Below, piece after piece: positions 40,566 to 50,421 of a DNA stretch of 64,000 nt. How positions within the stretch are numbered: the stretch's first letter is position 1; the number at the start of each line of letters is the position of its first letter. Under the pieces are notes generated by a model, which was given only the letters and a program-made list of their open reading frames with translations, did not search any database and was not told the DNA's origin. A program made the position numbers and the translations under genes. Source of the DNA: Terriglobia bacterium (lineage in GTDB: Bacteria > Acidobacteriota > Terriglobia > Bryobacterales > Bryobacteraceae); the NCBI GenBank assembly GCA_010084195.1, contig RGPS01000002.1:40116-104115 (forward strand). The letters are read 5' to 3'.

Positions 40566-40975
40566 AGAAAGTTCTGGTCGCTGATGACAGAGCGATCAGC
40601 CGGGAGCTTGTAAGGGACGTCCTCGAAAGCTGCGGCTACGAGGTTTTCGAGGCCGCCGATGGCGTGGAAGCCTTGGAGCAGGCCCGCCTCGTACAACCGG
40701 ATGTCATCATCCTCGATTTGCAGATGCCGCGCCTCGATGGCTTCGGCGTCGTAGCCGCACTCAGAACGGACCCGGCGTTCGACAATGTGCCGGTTATGGC
40801 CCTGACCGCCAGCGCCATGGCCGGCGACCGCGAACGTGCTCTTGCCTCAGGCTTCACCGGCTACGTCGCCAAGCCGATCCGGGTGGCCGCGCTGCGGGAT
40901 GAAGTAGATCGAATGCTCGAATGGATCAGACCCCACCCCGTTTCCGACAAGCCCGAAGACCCACTGGTACCATAA
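40562..40975 (+). CDS. Single-domain response regulator
   Basis: KKVLVADDRAISRELVRDVLE, PDVIILDLQMPRLDGFGV, VMALTASAMAGDRERALASGFTGYVAKPI; 4-bp overlap with the kinase. Confidence 0.93.
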   Translation: MKKVLVADDRAISRELVRDVLESCGYEVFEAADGVEALEQARLVQPDVIILDLQMPRLDGFGVVAALRTDPAFDNVPVMALTASAMAGDRERALASGFTGYVAKPIRVAALRDEVDRMLEWIRPHPVSDKPEDPLVP

Positions 40976-40982
40976 GCAGCGA

Positions 40983-42437
40983 ATGGTCGCCCTGAACGCG
41001 CTCTCGATCCTGATCATCGACGATAATCCCGGCAGCCTGGAACTGCTCTCCACAGCGCTGGAACGCCCTGGCCTGGAAATCCTGACTGCTTCCGACCCCG
41101 AGGTGGGCCTGGACCTTGTCTTTTCCCGCCACCCGCAGATTGTCCTCACAGATCTGGTGATGCCGAAACTGACCGGAATTGAAGTGCTGGAACGCGTCAT
41201 GGAGTTTGATCCCTCCATTGATGTCATCCTTATGACGGCGCATTACTCCACAGAGTCCGCTGTCGAGGCTATCCGCAAAGGCGCGTCCGATTACCTGAAC
41301 AAGCCGGTTTCCATCAGCGCCTTACGAGAACGCATCGGTGGCTTTGTGGAAACAGCGCGCAAACGGGGCCGCAATGCGCAACTGGAAGATGAACTCGCCG
41401 CCAATGCTGAATTCGAGGGCATCATCGGCAACAGTTCCGTCATGTGGGAGATGTTCTCCCGGATCCGCCGGATTGCACCCCACTACCGAACGACTCTGCT
41501 CACCGGCCAGACCGGTACCGGCAAAGATTTGGTGGCGCGGGCCCTCCATCGCCTGAGTCCCGTTTCGCAGGGCAGATACGTCGTGCTGAATTGCTCGGCA
41601 GTGGTGGAAACGCTTTTTGAAAGTGAATTGTTCGGCCATGTCCGCGGCTCCTTCACGGGAGCCAACGTCGACAAAGCCGGGCTCTTCGAATACGCCCACG
41701 GCGGCACCCTGTTTCTGGATGAAATTGGGGATATGCCGCTCTCCACCCAGGCCAAATTACTGCGCGTCCTCCAAAACCAGGAAGTCCAGAGGGTGGGGTC
41801 GCTGGTAGCGAAAAAGGTGGATGTGCGGGTCATCGCCGCCACCAATCACGACCTTCGGCTCGCAGTTGCCGAGAAACGCTTCCGCGAAGATCTTTTCTAT
41901 CGGTTATCCATGGTGGAAATAACTCTGCCACCCCTCGCCGACCGAAAAGAGGATCTGCCCTTACTGGAACGACACTTCGTCACAAAGTTCGCCAGCCAGT
42001 TCCACAAGGAAATCCGCGGCCTGACTCACCGCGCCCGGGGCGTGCTGGCGAGCCATACCTGGCCAGGTAACGTCCGGGAACTGGAGAACGTGATCGGCCA
42101 TGCCTGCATGATGGTAATGGGCGATACCGTCGACGTCGGAGACCTGCCGCCTTATCTTCATGGAAGCCATGGGAATGGAACTCATGGGAGCGTCGAGCTT
42201 CTGCACGCCATGCCTTCAATGTCGTCACACAATTACGCGCCATTGGACGCAGCTCACCCCGCCTCATTGAGTGACGCCCCTGCCGAGTTCCACAACGCCC
42301 TCGACGAGCAGGAGAGGACCATTATTCAGAAGGCAATGCAGACAGCCGGTGGCAATCAGTCGCAGGCCGCGCGGTTATTGCGTATCGGCAGGGATGCCCT
42401 GCGGTACAAGTTGAAAAAACATGGCATTGCAGGCTAA
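40983..42437 (+). CDS. NtrC-family sigma54-dependent response regulator
   Basis: REC domain; AAA+ TGQTGTGKDLVARALH and ELFGHVRGSFTGANVDKAGLFEYAHGGTLFLDEIGDM; C-terminal Fis-type HTH. Confidence 0.95.
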   Translation: MVALNALSILIIDDNPGSLELLSTALERPGLEILTASDPEVGLDLVFSRHPQIVLTDLVMPKLTGIEVLERVMEFDPSIDVILMTAHYSTESAVEAIRKGASDYLNKPVSISALRERIGGFVETARKRGRNAQLEDELAANAEFEGIIGNSSVMWEMFSRIRRIAPHYRTTLLTGQTGTGKDLVARALHRLSPVSQGRYVVLNCSAVVETLFESELFGHVRGSFTGANVDKAGLFEYAHGGTLFLDEIGDMPLSTQAKLLRVLQNQEVQRVGSLVAKKVDVRVIAATNHDLRLAVAEKRFREDLFYRLSMVEITLPPLADRKEDLPLLERHFVTKFASQFHKEIRGLTHRARGVLASHTWPGNVRELENVIGHACMMVMGDTVDVGDLPPYLHGSHGNGTHGSVELLHAMPSMSSHNYAPLDAAHPASLSDAPAEFHNALDEQERTIIQKAMQTAGGNQSQAARLLRIGRDALRYKLKKHGIAG

Positions 42438-42489
42438 CCCGCGCAAATGGCACACCACGTGCTCCTCCTCTTCCCGGAGGTTCAATAAC

Positions 42490-42795
42490 ATGCCGAAAGT
42501 AAGAGCTGAGCAGGTTCAAGCTGAGGAAGTCCCGATCCCGGAAGTACCCCTGGGCCGAAACGCCATGGAGAACATGACCGAAGAAATTCGTCTTCGCGCC
42601 TATGCCATTTTCGAGGAACGCGGCGGAACCCCTGGCCAAGAACTGGAAGATTGGACTCGTGCCGAGAACGAAGTCCTCAATCGTGTCTTTGAGGCGAATG
42701 ACACAATTCTAATTCCCGGGCCGGCACCCGGGCCCGGTGTTCCGGCAACCCTGGAAATGGCCGGAATCGCTTCCGGACAGGGAACGCCCCCGTAA
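42490..42795 (+). CDS. DUF2934 domain-containing small protein
   Basis: EEIRLRAYAIFEERGGTPGQELEDWTRAENEV. Confidence 0.82.
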   Translation: MPKVRAEQVQAEEVPIPEVPLGRNAMENMTEEIRLRAYAIFEERGGTPGQELEDWTRAENEVLNRVFEANDTILIPGPAPGPGVPATLEMAGIASGQGTPP

Positions 42796-42797
42796 TA

Positions 42798-42827
42798 AAA
42801 AACCCGCGGCACTTTGCCGCGGGTTTT
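42798..42827. terminator. Bidirectional intrinsic terminator
   Basis: AAAAACCCGCGGCA-CTT-TGCCGCGGGTTTT between convergent genes. Confidence 0.9.
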
Positions 42828-42855
42828 CTTTTTACACCCGTTCGTCGCAGGCTGC

Positions 42856-43179
42856 TTACTTTTTCATCGTGCGGACATGAGCCACAACATCGTCAGCGGC
42901 TGCGCCTGTAACCCCGGCGGAAGCCTTCATCTTGCCCTTGCCATCCGTAATCACTTTTTTCAGATCTGCGTTACTCAGCGCCTGCACTTCCGCCGAGCCC
43001 AAAGCCCGCATTTCCACCTTCATCATTTTTCCGATAACAGCATTCGGTGTCCCATTCGCGCCATGACAGGACTTGCAGGACTTGTCGTAAGCAGCCTGTC
43101 CAGCCTTGGCATCTGCCGCGAGGGAAATCCCCGCACCGGCAAGAAGCACCACCATTACTGTTCCAATTAGTCTTTTCAT
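42856..43179 (-). CDS. Small monohaem cytochrome c
   Basis: Signal peptide MKRLIGTVMVVLLAGAGISLA; YDKSCKSCHGANG. Confidence 0.9.
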   Translation of the reverse strand: MKRLIGTVMVVLLAGAGISLAADAKAGQAAYDKSCKSCHGANGTPNAVIGKMMKVEMRALGSAEVQALSNADLKKVITDGKGKMKASAGVTGAAADDVVAHVRTMKK

Positions 43180-43201
43180 ACCTTCTCCTCTCGTTATCAC
43201 G

Positions 43202-44620
43202 CTACTTCATAGCTGTTCCAATACCAAGATCCTTCAGGACCGCCGGATCCTTCTCATCAACAGCCAAAGTTCGATGGCAGGTTTCACAATCCTGCGAAGC
43301 TGTCTTGCCGTCCGGAGTGGCGTGGTCCCCGTCGTGGCACCGGAAACAGCCCGGGGATGTCATATGACCCAGGTTGGTGGGGTAAGTGCCCCACCTCACT
43401 TTCAATTCAGGGAAAACGTTCTGACGGTAGATAGCCAGCAACGCAGCTCCGGCACGCGTGATTTCTGGTTGCCGGGCGGCGAGCACCTGCGGATACTTCT
43501 GCCGGTAAAAGGCCTCAAACACCACCGGGATCTTACGCCCCGCATCGTCAGCATCGGCATACTTTGCCTGAAGAATCTCCACGGCTATCTTCTTTGCAAA
43601 GGGCAGGGACGGTGCAATTTCGCCAGACGCAAGCACACGATCTACCGCCCGGTCCGGCAGCTCAAACGAGTGCGCCACCCGGTTGTGGCAATCGGCGCAC
43701 TGCATCACGAATGTGGGCAGGCCCTTCGTAGAGGCATCAGTCGAACCCGCTGCCAGAAAGGTCCGCGAAATCCCGGCCTTCGCATTGGTGTACTCCACCC
43801 GGGGCAGCGTTTGCCGCTTATTGTCTGTAGCCGAGTATCGGACCGTGATCCCAGGCGCGAGGTGAGCACCATGGATCCCACCCGTGGCTCCGCCGCCAAC
43901 CCTCATCATCAGAGCGGTTTCCGTGCGGGTATTCGTCTCGTCGTCAGCGAACTTTGTCAGGACCCGAAATCTGGGTCCAAGTATCGTCTCCCGGGCATGA
44001 CACACCTCGCAGGTTTCTGCGGAGGAAGCCGAGCCCTCCTGCCCCGGAATATAGTCAATCGGACGCTCAAACTTGTCAAAAATCGCCCCCATCAGACGCC
44101 GCGTCCCGGCCGTCTTGGCCTTCAGGTACCCTGCCGCGCCCGGAGAGACGTGGCAACTGACGCAGGCAACCCGCAAATGTGGCGGACGGGCATGAGAAAC
44201 GAATTGCGGAGTCATGGCATGGCACGTCTGTCCGCAAAACTGCTGCGTGTCCATGTGTTCCACGGCCCGATACGAGAGTTGCCCGCCAACCAGAACATTT
44301 ATCGCGGTCATGACGCCAAAAAACAGGACCGCCTTTCGCCACGCCGCCTTTCGGTCAACAACGCCGGCCATCACTGCCACGCCCGAACGACGGGCGACGA
44401 TGAGTCCCACCGGAATAATCAGCAGCCCCAGCAGCAACAGGGCCGGAATGATCAGGAAGGCCAGCAGCCCGCTATATGGGTTGGTCACGTGGCCCGACAT
44501 GTGCACGGGGATAAGGAAAAGCAGCACCACACCGGCGAATACTACCAGCGCGGAACCCGTCATGGTGAGCCAGTTTGCCGTCAACAGAATCAGAATGGGG
44601 CGGTACGGTTTGTCGCTCAT
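43202..44620 (-). CDS. Membrane-anchored multihaem cytochrome c (NapC/NirT-like N-terminal region)
   Basis: N-terminal TMs; FCGQTCHAM (CX3CH), CVSCH, CEVCH, CADCH, CFRCH, CETCH. Confidence 0.85.
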   Translation of the reverse strand: MSDKPYRPILILLTANWLTMTGSALVVFAGVVLLFLIPVHMSGHVTNPYSGLLAFLIIPALLLLGLLIIPVGLIVARRSGVAVMAGVVDRKAAWRKAVLFFGVMTAINVLVGGQLSYRAVEHMDTQQFCGQTCHAMTPQFVSHARPPHLRVACVSCHVSPGAAGYLKAKTAGTRRLMGAIFDKFERPIDYIPGQEGSASSAETCEVCHARETILGPRFRVLTKFADDETNTRTETALMMRVGGGATGGIHGAHLAPGITVRYSATDNKRQTLPRVEYTNAKAGISRTFLAAGSTDASTKGLPTFVMQCADCHNRVAHSFELPDRAVDRVLASGEIAPSLPFAKKIAVEILQAKYADADDAGRKIPVVFEAFYRQKYPQVLAARQPEITRAGAALLAIYRQNVFPELKVRWGTYPTNLGHMTSPGCFRCHDGDHATPDGKTASQDCETCHRTLAVDEKDPAVLKDLGIGTAMK

Positions 44621-44790
44621 AATCGCACGGGGTTACGTGCACGCAAGGGGCCAAACTATAGTCGGGTTCTGGCTCAACCTGCACGAGCGAAAAGACGCAT
44701 GGCCCAACCACCCTGCGTTTTATAACCCAAACCGGACTGCTGTGCTTTGGCAGAAGGATTGCACCATGTTTCACCGAAACGAGGTTAACA

Positions 44791-45654
44791 ATGTTCGCCA
44801 TCCGCCACATACTCTTCCCCGTCGACTTTTCGGAACGCAGCCACTCGACGGTTCCTTTTGTCGCCACCAAGGCACGCGATTTTGGGGCAAAGGTCACCAT
44901 GCTCGCCGTGGTCCGCTCTGTAATCATCACAGGCATGGAAGGCGCCAGTGGTGTCTTCGCAGAGCCTGAAGAACTCCGTTTCGCCGTCCAGTCGCGCCTC
45001 GATGAGTTCGCCCCCAATGAATTTGAGGGCGTCACGGTCGAACGCATTGCGGTCGTCGGAGACCCCGCCGATGCAATTGTCGAGTTCGTTCGCCTCCATC
45101 AGGTCGATCTGGTAATGATGCCCACCCACGGGTACGGCCCCTTCCGCCGTCTGCTGCTGGGCTCGGTAACGGCCAAGGTTCTCCATGACGTTGCATGCCC
45201 GGTGTGGACGGACGCTCACATCGAGACCACTGCAAAGCACTACCAATCGCGCCCCTTGGCGATTCTTTGTGCGGTGGATGACTCTCCTCGTGCCCTCGAC
45301 GTGATGAGGTGGGCCGGTGCTCTGGCGCAGCAAGTCGGGGCCAAATTGCATCTTGTCCACACGGTTCCCGGAACCGGAACCTTCCTCGAAGCCGAACTGG
45401 GTGTCGAAGTGGAACTCGCCATGCGCGAGCGTCTGGAACAGAAAGTGGAAGATCTCCGCAAGGAGGCAGGCATCCAGGCCACTATCCACGTCGCCGCCGG
45501 TGATGTAGCCGACAGGGTTCGGGCAGAGGCGGAACGCTTCAATGCTGACCTCCTCGTCATCGGGCGTGGCGTGCTGCATGAGACGCTGGGCCGGCTGCGG
45601 ACGCATGCCCATTCCATCATTCGGCACTCGCCCTGTCCAGTCATCAGTATCTGA
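44791..45654 (+). CDS. Universal stress protein with two UspA domains
   Basis: FAIRHILFPVDFSERS, DLVMMPTHGYGPFRRLLLGSVTAKVLHDVACPVW, second domain ILCAVDDSPRALDVMRWA...LLVIGRGVLHETLGRLRTHAHSIIRHSPCPVI. Confidence 0.92.
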   Translation: MFAIRHILFPVDFSERSHSTVPFVATKARDFGAKVTMLAVVRSVIITGMEGASGVFAEPEELRFAVQSRLDEFAPNEFEGVTVERIAVVGDPADAIVEFVRLHQVDLVMMPTHGYGPFRRLLLGSVTAKVLHDVACPVWTDAHIETTAKHYQSRPLAILCAVDDSPRALDVMRWAGALAQQVGAKLHLVHTVPGTGTFLEAELGVEVELAMRERLEQKVEDLRKEAGIQATIHVAAGDVADRVRAEAERFNADLLVIGRGVLHETLGRLRTHAHSIIRHSPCPVISI

Positions 45655-45688
45655 CCGGCCTGGCCGTCATCCGACGATATATTTTTTC

Positions 45689-45718
45689 TTGACAACTTTT
45701 ATAAACCGGTTGCAAAAT
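45689..45718 (+). promoter_or_regulatory. Sigma70-like promoter with an internal AACCGGTT palindrome
   Basis: TTGACA (45689-45694), CAAAAT (45713-45718), 8-bp palindrome AACCGGTT (45704-45711) in the spacer. Confidence 0.4.
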
Positions 45719-45723
45719 GTTCT

Positions 45724-46338
45724 TTGCCCCTGCCGGTTGCCATTCTCCAGACTTCGGAACAAGCCGCAGTCCTGCTGGACCCGCAGCGTCTCCGGCTCCT
45801 CAACATGCTCCACGAGCCGGACTCCGCTGCGGGCCTCGCCAGACGTCTCCAACTCCCTCGTCAGCAGGTGAACTATCACCTCCGTGCCCTCGAAGCTGCC
45901 CACCTGGTCCATTTGGCCGGAGAGACCCGCAAGGGAAATTGCGTCGAGCGCCTGCTGCAGGCCACCGCAACCTCATACCTGATCAACCCCGAAGTCCTGG
46001 GCGACCTCACCCCCACTGTTGACCAGGACAAATTCAGTGCCGGATACCTCGCCGCCACCGCCGCGCGGGCCATCGCTGATCTGGGAAACCTGCAGGCCGC
46101 CGCAACCAAATCGGGCAAGAAGCTTGCCACCCTCACAATCTCCACAGAAGTCCGCTTTGCATCGCCGCAGATGAGGGCAGAATTCGCGGCCGAGATATCC
46201 GCCGCCCTCGCAGCGGCAGCAGCCCGGTACCACGCCCCCAACGCCCCCGGCGGACGAACGTTCAGGATCATGCTCGGTGCCTACCCCGCCTCAACTGCCC
46301 CGAAGAAGGAACATCAAATTGAACACACGCACGCATGA
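45724..46338 (+). CDS. ArsR-like helix-turn-helix transcriptional regulator
   Basis: LLDPQRLRLLNMLHEPDSAAGLARRLQLPRQQVNYHLRALEAAHLVHLAGETRKGNCVER; TTG start. Confidence 0.82.
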   Translation: MPLPVAILQTSEQAAVLLDPQRLRLLNMLHEPDSAAGLARRLQLPRQQVNYHLRALEAAHLVHLAGETRKGNCVERLLQATATSYLINPEVLGDLTPTVDQDKFSAGYLAATAARAIADLGNLQAAATKSGKKLATLTISTEVRFASPQMRAEFAAEISAALAAAAARYHAPNAPGGRTFRIMLGAYPASTAPKKEHQIEHTHA

Positions 46339-47029
46339 ACTTCAGATTTCCCTCCCGGCCTCCGCAAACGAAGTGTGGGAGGCTGTCTCGACGCCCTCAG
46401 AGATTGTGAAGTGGTTCACCTCAGGAGCCCGAATCGAACCAGGCCCCGACGGCACACCCAGCCAGGGGAAACTCTGGCTTGCCTGGGGCGACAGTCCCGA
46501 GGGCGCGCACCATATTCTCGTCTGGGAACCGGGCAAGCGCCTGGTCCTCGGCTACGGAGGCCAGACGGTCGAGTTCAGTATCGAAGCTGCGGGTGGCACC
46601 ACAACCCTCCATCTGGTTCATTCCGGTTTCAGCGCGGATGCAAAATTCGACGACGAATACGAGGCAACATTCGGCGGCTGGTCCACCTATCTGGCAGTCC
46701 TCAACTACGTCCTCAAAAACAAGCGCGGACAGGATGTGGTCAACGTTACGGTTACCTCCACTGTGGAGCGGCCAGGGCATGAGGTCAAGCCTCTCATGGC
46801 TGACGGCAGCCAGGCCCTCGGTATGCCGGTGAACGTGGTCTCCAGACCGAAAGATGGTTATCTGGTGGTCTCGGTTCCGGCGTTGGATGACTCACCGGTA
46901 GCGCTGTTTTGCGAAGCCTTTGGCGGGAAGTCGTGCGTCACCGTCTCGGCTTATCTGTTTGGTGACGGTCGGAATCACGCAGAAACAATTCGGGAACGAG
47001 CGAGGGTCCTTTTCGCTGAGATAAAGTAG
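46319..47029 (+). CDS. SRPBCC/AHSA1-like domain protein
   Basis: ISLPASANEVWEAVSTPSEIVKWFTSGARIEPGPDG; TTG start overlapping the regulator's end. Confidence 0.82.
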   Translation: MNTRTHELQISLPASANEVWEAVSTPSEIVKWFTSGARIEPGPDGTPSQGKLWLAWGDSPEGAHHILVWEPGKRLVLGYGGQTVEFSIEAAGGTTTLHLVHSGFSADAKFDDEYEATFGGWSTYLAVLNYVLKNKRGQDVVNVTVTSTVERPGHEVKPLMADGSQALGMPVNVVSRPKDGYLVVSVPALDDSPVALFCEAFGGKSCVTVSAYLFGDGRNHAETIRERARVLFAEIK

Positions 47030-47041
47030 ACCCTGTCACCT

Positions 47042-47899
47042 ATGCGCACTCTTACCTTGCCTACGCTGTTGATTTCCGCAGCAGTCCTGCTGTCGGCTGC
47101 CGACCCAACTGTGGTCTACCTCTGGCCAGCTGGAGCCCCGGGCTCAGAGAGCAAAGTCGCAGACGAAACCGTCCGCGTTACCCCGCAGGGTGAGCATGTG
47201 GTCGCTACCGTTCACAAACCGTCAATCACCGTATTCTTACCTTCCAAAGAAACAGCCACCGGGGCCAGCGTCGTGATTGCGCCGGGCGGCGGCCACAGTG
47301 CGCTTTGGATGGACCACGAAGGCTACAATCTGGCCAAATGGCTCAGCGAGCATGGAGTAGCCGGTTTTGTCCTCAAGTACCGGCTCGCCCGCCAGAAGGA
47401 ATCCACCTACACCATCGAGGGCACTTCGCTCGCCGACACCCAACGCGCCATCAAGGTCGTCAAAAGCCGCGCTGCTGAGTTCGGTATCGACCCGGACCGT
47501 ATCGGCGTCATGGGCTTCTCCGCAGGCGGCGAACTGGCCGCCCTCGCCGGCACCCACGTCAGCGAGGCGAAGCCTGACGCTTCCGACCCGCTTGAAAAAC
47601 TAAGTTCGAAAGTCGCCTTCTTCGCCCTGGTGTATCCGGCCATCCCGAAAGACATGCCCCTCAGCAAAGAAATGCCGCCGGCGTTCCTCGCGTGCGGCGA
47701 GAACGACCGGCTGAATATCTCCCAGGGCCTCCCGGAACTCTACCTTGCCATGAAGAAGGCAGGGGCCCAGGCGGAGTTGCATGTCTACACCAAAGTCGGC
47801 CACGGCTTTGGCGTCCGCCCCGACACAAAGGGGCCGGTTGGGCAATGGCCCCAACGTTTCCTGGAGTGGCTCGACGCCCGCGCGCTCTTAAAAAAGTAA
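47042..47899 (+). CDS. Secreted alpha/beta hydrolase (acetyl xylan esterase-like)
   Basis: VIAPGGGHSALWMDHEGYNLAKWL, RIGVMGFSAGGELAAL, HVYTKVGHGFG. Confidence 0.88.
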   Translation: MRTLTLPTLLISAAVLLSAADPTVVYLWPAGAPGSESKVADETVRVTPQGEHVVATVHKPSITVFLPSKETATGASVVIAPGGGHSALWMDHEGYNLAKWLSEHGVAGFVLKYRLARQKESTYTIEGTSLADTQRAIKVVKSRAAEFGIDPDRIGVMGFSAGGELAALAGTHVSEAKPDASDPLEKLSSKVAFFALVYPAIPKDMPLSKEMPPAFLACGENDRLNISQGLPELYLAMKKAGAQAELHVYTKVGHGFGVRPDTKGPVGQWPQRFLEWLDARALLKK

Positions 47900-47900
47900 C

Positions 47901-48626
47901 TTACTTCACGGGGCCGATTCGCTTCGTATCCACCGCAATATCGTCGAAGTAGACGTCGAACGCCTCCGTGGCAGCCCCCCAGAGCCGCACCCCCACCGCC
48001 AGCTGTTTGAATTCACCCACCAGGTGATACTTGCCCAGTTCGCGGAAAGTAAACGACTTCTCGCTTACCTTCTCGCCATCCACCCAAAGCGTAATGCTGT
48101 TGGGGTTGTCGTTGAACTCCCACTCGAGACAAAACCACTTGCCTGCCGGTACTGCAGGACCGTGATCCACAACTTCGCCCCGCCCGGACGTAAAGCGGTT
48201 CTGCTGGTAGGATGGCTGCCACGTGCCGCGATACATACCCACTTCTTCAAATTCCGAAAGGGGATAGTCCCCGTCACCAATGGGCAACAACACCATGTGC
48301 CCGCTCGGTGCCTTCGGTTCCACAAAAATATAGGCTCGCCCAAACAGGTGCTCTTTCAGCGAGCCAGGCAGGCCATCGTGAGTCAGAAAGGCAAGACTGC
48401 TCTTACCCGCCGGATAGTGCACCTGCAGGGCGAACTTTCCGTGGGCCGCCTTATCGGCCTGGATCTTCAGCGTGGCATCACCCTGAACAAGCTCCTTCCA
48501 GACCGTCTTATCAACAGCGCCGGACTCAAAGTCGTCGTGGAAGACAGGGGGCTGTGCCGAAATGCCGGTAGCGACAGCAAAGGTGAGGGCGAGCAAGGAA
48601 AAGGATCGGGACATATCACTCGACAA
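47901..48626 (-). CDS. Secreted concanavalin A-like/polysaccharide lyase-like protein
   Basis: Signal peptide; FHDDFESGAVDKTVWK; WFCLEWEFNDNPNSITLWVDGEKV. Confidence 0.65.
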   Translation of the reverse strand: MSSDMSRSFSLLALTFAVATGISAQPPVFHDDFESGAVDKTVWKELVQGDATLKIQADKAAHGKFALQVHYPAGKSSLAFLTHDGLPGSLKEHLFGRAYIFVEPKAPSGHMVLLPIGDGDYPLSEFEEVGMYRGTWQPSYQQNRFTSGRGEVVDHGPAVPAGKWFCLEWEFNDNPNSITLWVDGEKVSEKSFTFRELGKYHLVGEFKQLAVGVRLWGAATEAFDVYFDDIAVDTKRIGPVK

Positions 48627-48653
48627 TATATACCCCGGCCCGCGACGAGCCGA

Positions 48654-49813
48654 CTAATCCCCCAGAAATCGACCGTACTTCCGAAGGCTCAGAACATGGT
48701 CGCAAACTGCCTTGATGCCGGCCGTGATCGGAATCGCCAGCACCAGCCCGGCCGCATCCCACAGGAAGCCCCAAAACATCAGCGAAAAGGTTACCACCAA
48801 AGGGTTCAGATGCACCCGGGCCCCCACGATCGTCGGGTAGAGGACATTCATCGCGATGAGATGCAACAGGACCGCTATCAGCACCGCCAGCAACAGCACG
48901 GAACTGGGCGCCCCGGTCGCCAGCCCCGCCAGCAGCGGTGGGACGATGGCCAGCAAAAGCCCCGCATAAGGAACCAGACTGAGAATTCCGCTCAACGTAC
49001 CAATCAGGAAGGGATACGGCAGACGAATGGCCGCAAACAGGGCGGAGGTCAATAGCGCCAGCAGAACCCCAATCATAAAATTCCCCACCACAAAGGCTCG
49101 GGCAACACCCGCTATTCCCTGCAAACTCTGCGAGACCGTAGTTCGGGACGGGCCATCGAAAAAGCGCAGGAAGCTCTTGTGTATGTGATCTCGCCAGCTG
49201 AGCATGAAGTACACCAGCAGCGGAACAAAAGACCCCATCAGCACCACCTGATAAAGGGCGTCCAGCCGCGAGAAGATGTAATCCTCAATTGGATTTCGGT
49301 CATCGTGGATGCGAACTTCCGGAATCAAATCCGGGGACTGTTGCAGGAGCGGGCTCACGACCGCTTTCTTCGCATTCTTTCGGTTGTTTTGGACGGCACC
49401 CGGCGGCGGAACCGGCTTATCTGACTTCCGCGACGGAGTGAGCACACGGGCAGCCGAGTCTTCAATCTTCTGAATACGGCTCGACACCGCGTCTACAGCA
49501 CTGGTGATGTTCTCCTTGAGCGCCGGAGCATCCTCAGCAATTCCCGACAGCTGATTCCACGCCGCGAAGGCCGCAAAATACAGAAATGTCACAGCGACCA
49601 GACACACCACCAGACTGGCAACCGCGCGTGGAAACCGAATTCGCGTCAACAGGCCCACAAATGGCTCCAGAATCAGCGCAATCACAACCGCACTGATCGT
49701 CGTAATGAATACCATGCGGGCCCAGTACAGAATGGCGATCACTACTCCCGCAGCAATTATGCCGAGAGAATAGTTTCGCGCGTCACCCAGCGGCCCGCCA
49801 AGGTCTCGATCCA
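48654..49813 (-). CDS. AI-2E family transporter (PerM-like)
   Basis: Multiple TMs; GIAGVARAFVVGNFMIGVLLALLTSALFAAIRLPYPFLIGTLSGILSLVPYAG. Start trimmed to MDRDLGG. Confidence 0.88.
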
Positions 49814-49914
49814 TACGACTTGAGGAGAGCTTCAACACGTATTTCGAGCCTAGCATGTCTGTCCGGAGGCATCTCTGCCGCGTTCCCCCGCAGATCAAAC
49901 CTCGGCGCCATACA

Positions 49915-50421
49915 ATGAAAATGGTGACTGAAACGGGCCGCATTCTGGCGTTAGACCTCGGGAAGAAGCGCATCGGGCTGGCTGTCAGCGATGAATTGCG
50001 CATTGCAGCACGCGGGCTGGAGACGCTGGACCGCAAAGGCCGTCGCCACGATATCGAAATGTTGCGTCGCCTCACTGTGCAACTCGGCGTCAAACAAATT
50101 CTGATGGGCAACCCCCTCCACATGAGCGGCGAGAGCAGCGAGCAGAGTGAATACACCCGCGAGTTCGCCAGTGAACTGGAACGCAAGACCGGCCTGCCCC
50201 TCTTCTTTCGCGATGAGAGGCTCACCAGCTGGGAGGCCGAGGGGAAACTGCGCGGCCGAAACGTTGCACCCGGTGACCGCAGGGCCGCAATTGACCAGTT
50301 CTCCGCTCTCATTCTTCTGCAGGATCATCTGAATTCGGCAGTCCCCGCCTTGCTCCCGGAAGATTTCGCGCAGGATTCTAACGCGGACCAGGTGTGGCAA
50401 GGCCGGAGAAACCGCCAGTGA
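49915..50421 (+). CDS. ruvX: Holliday junction resolvase RuvX/YqgF
   Basis: GRILALDLGKKRIGLAVSDE, LFFRDERLTSWEAE, IDQFSALILLQDHL. Confidence 0.92.
   Translation: MKMVTETGRILALDLGKKRIGLAVSDELRIAARGLETLDRKGRRHDIEMLRRLTVQLGVKQILMGNPLHMSGESSEQSEYTREFASELERKTGLPLFFRDERLTSWEAEGKLRGRNVAPGDRRAAIDQFSALILLQDHLNSAVPALLPEDFAQDSNADQVWQGRRNRQ

Noticed and set aside
43106-44725. 539-aa plus-strand ORF opposite the multihaem cytochrome
   Set aside because: The minus strand encodes six CXxCH-type motifs. The plus-strand translation has no domain-like features.
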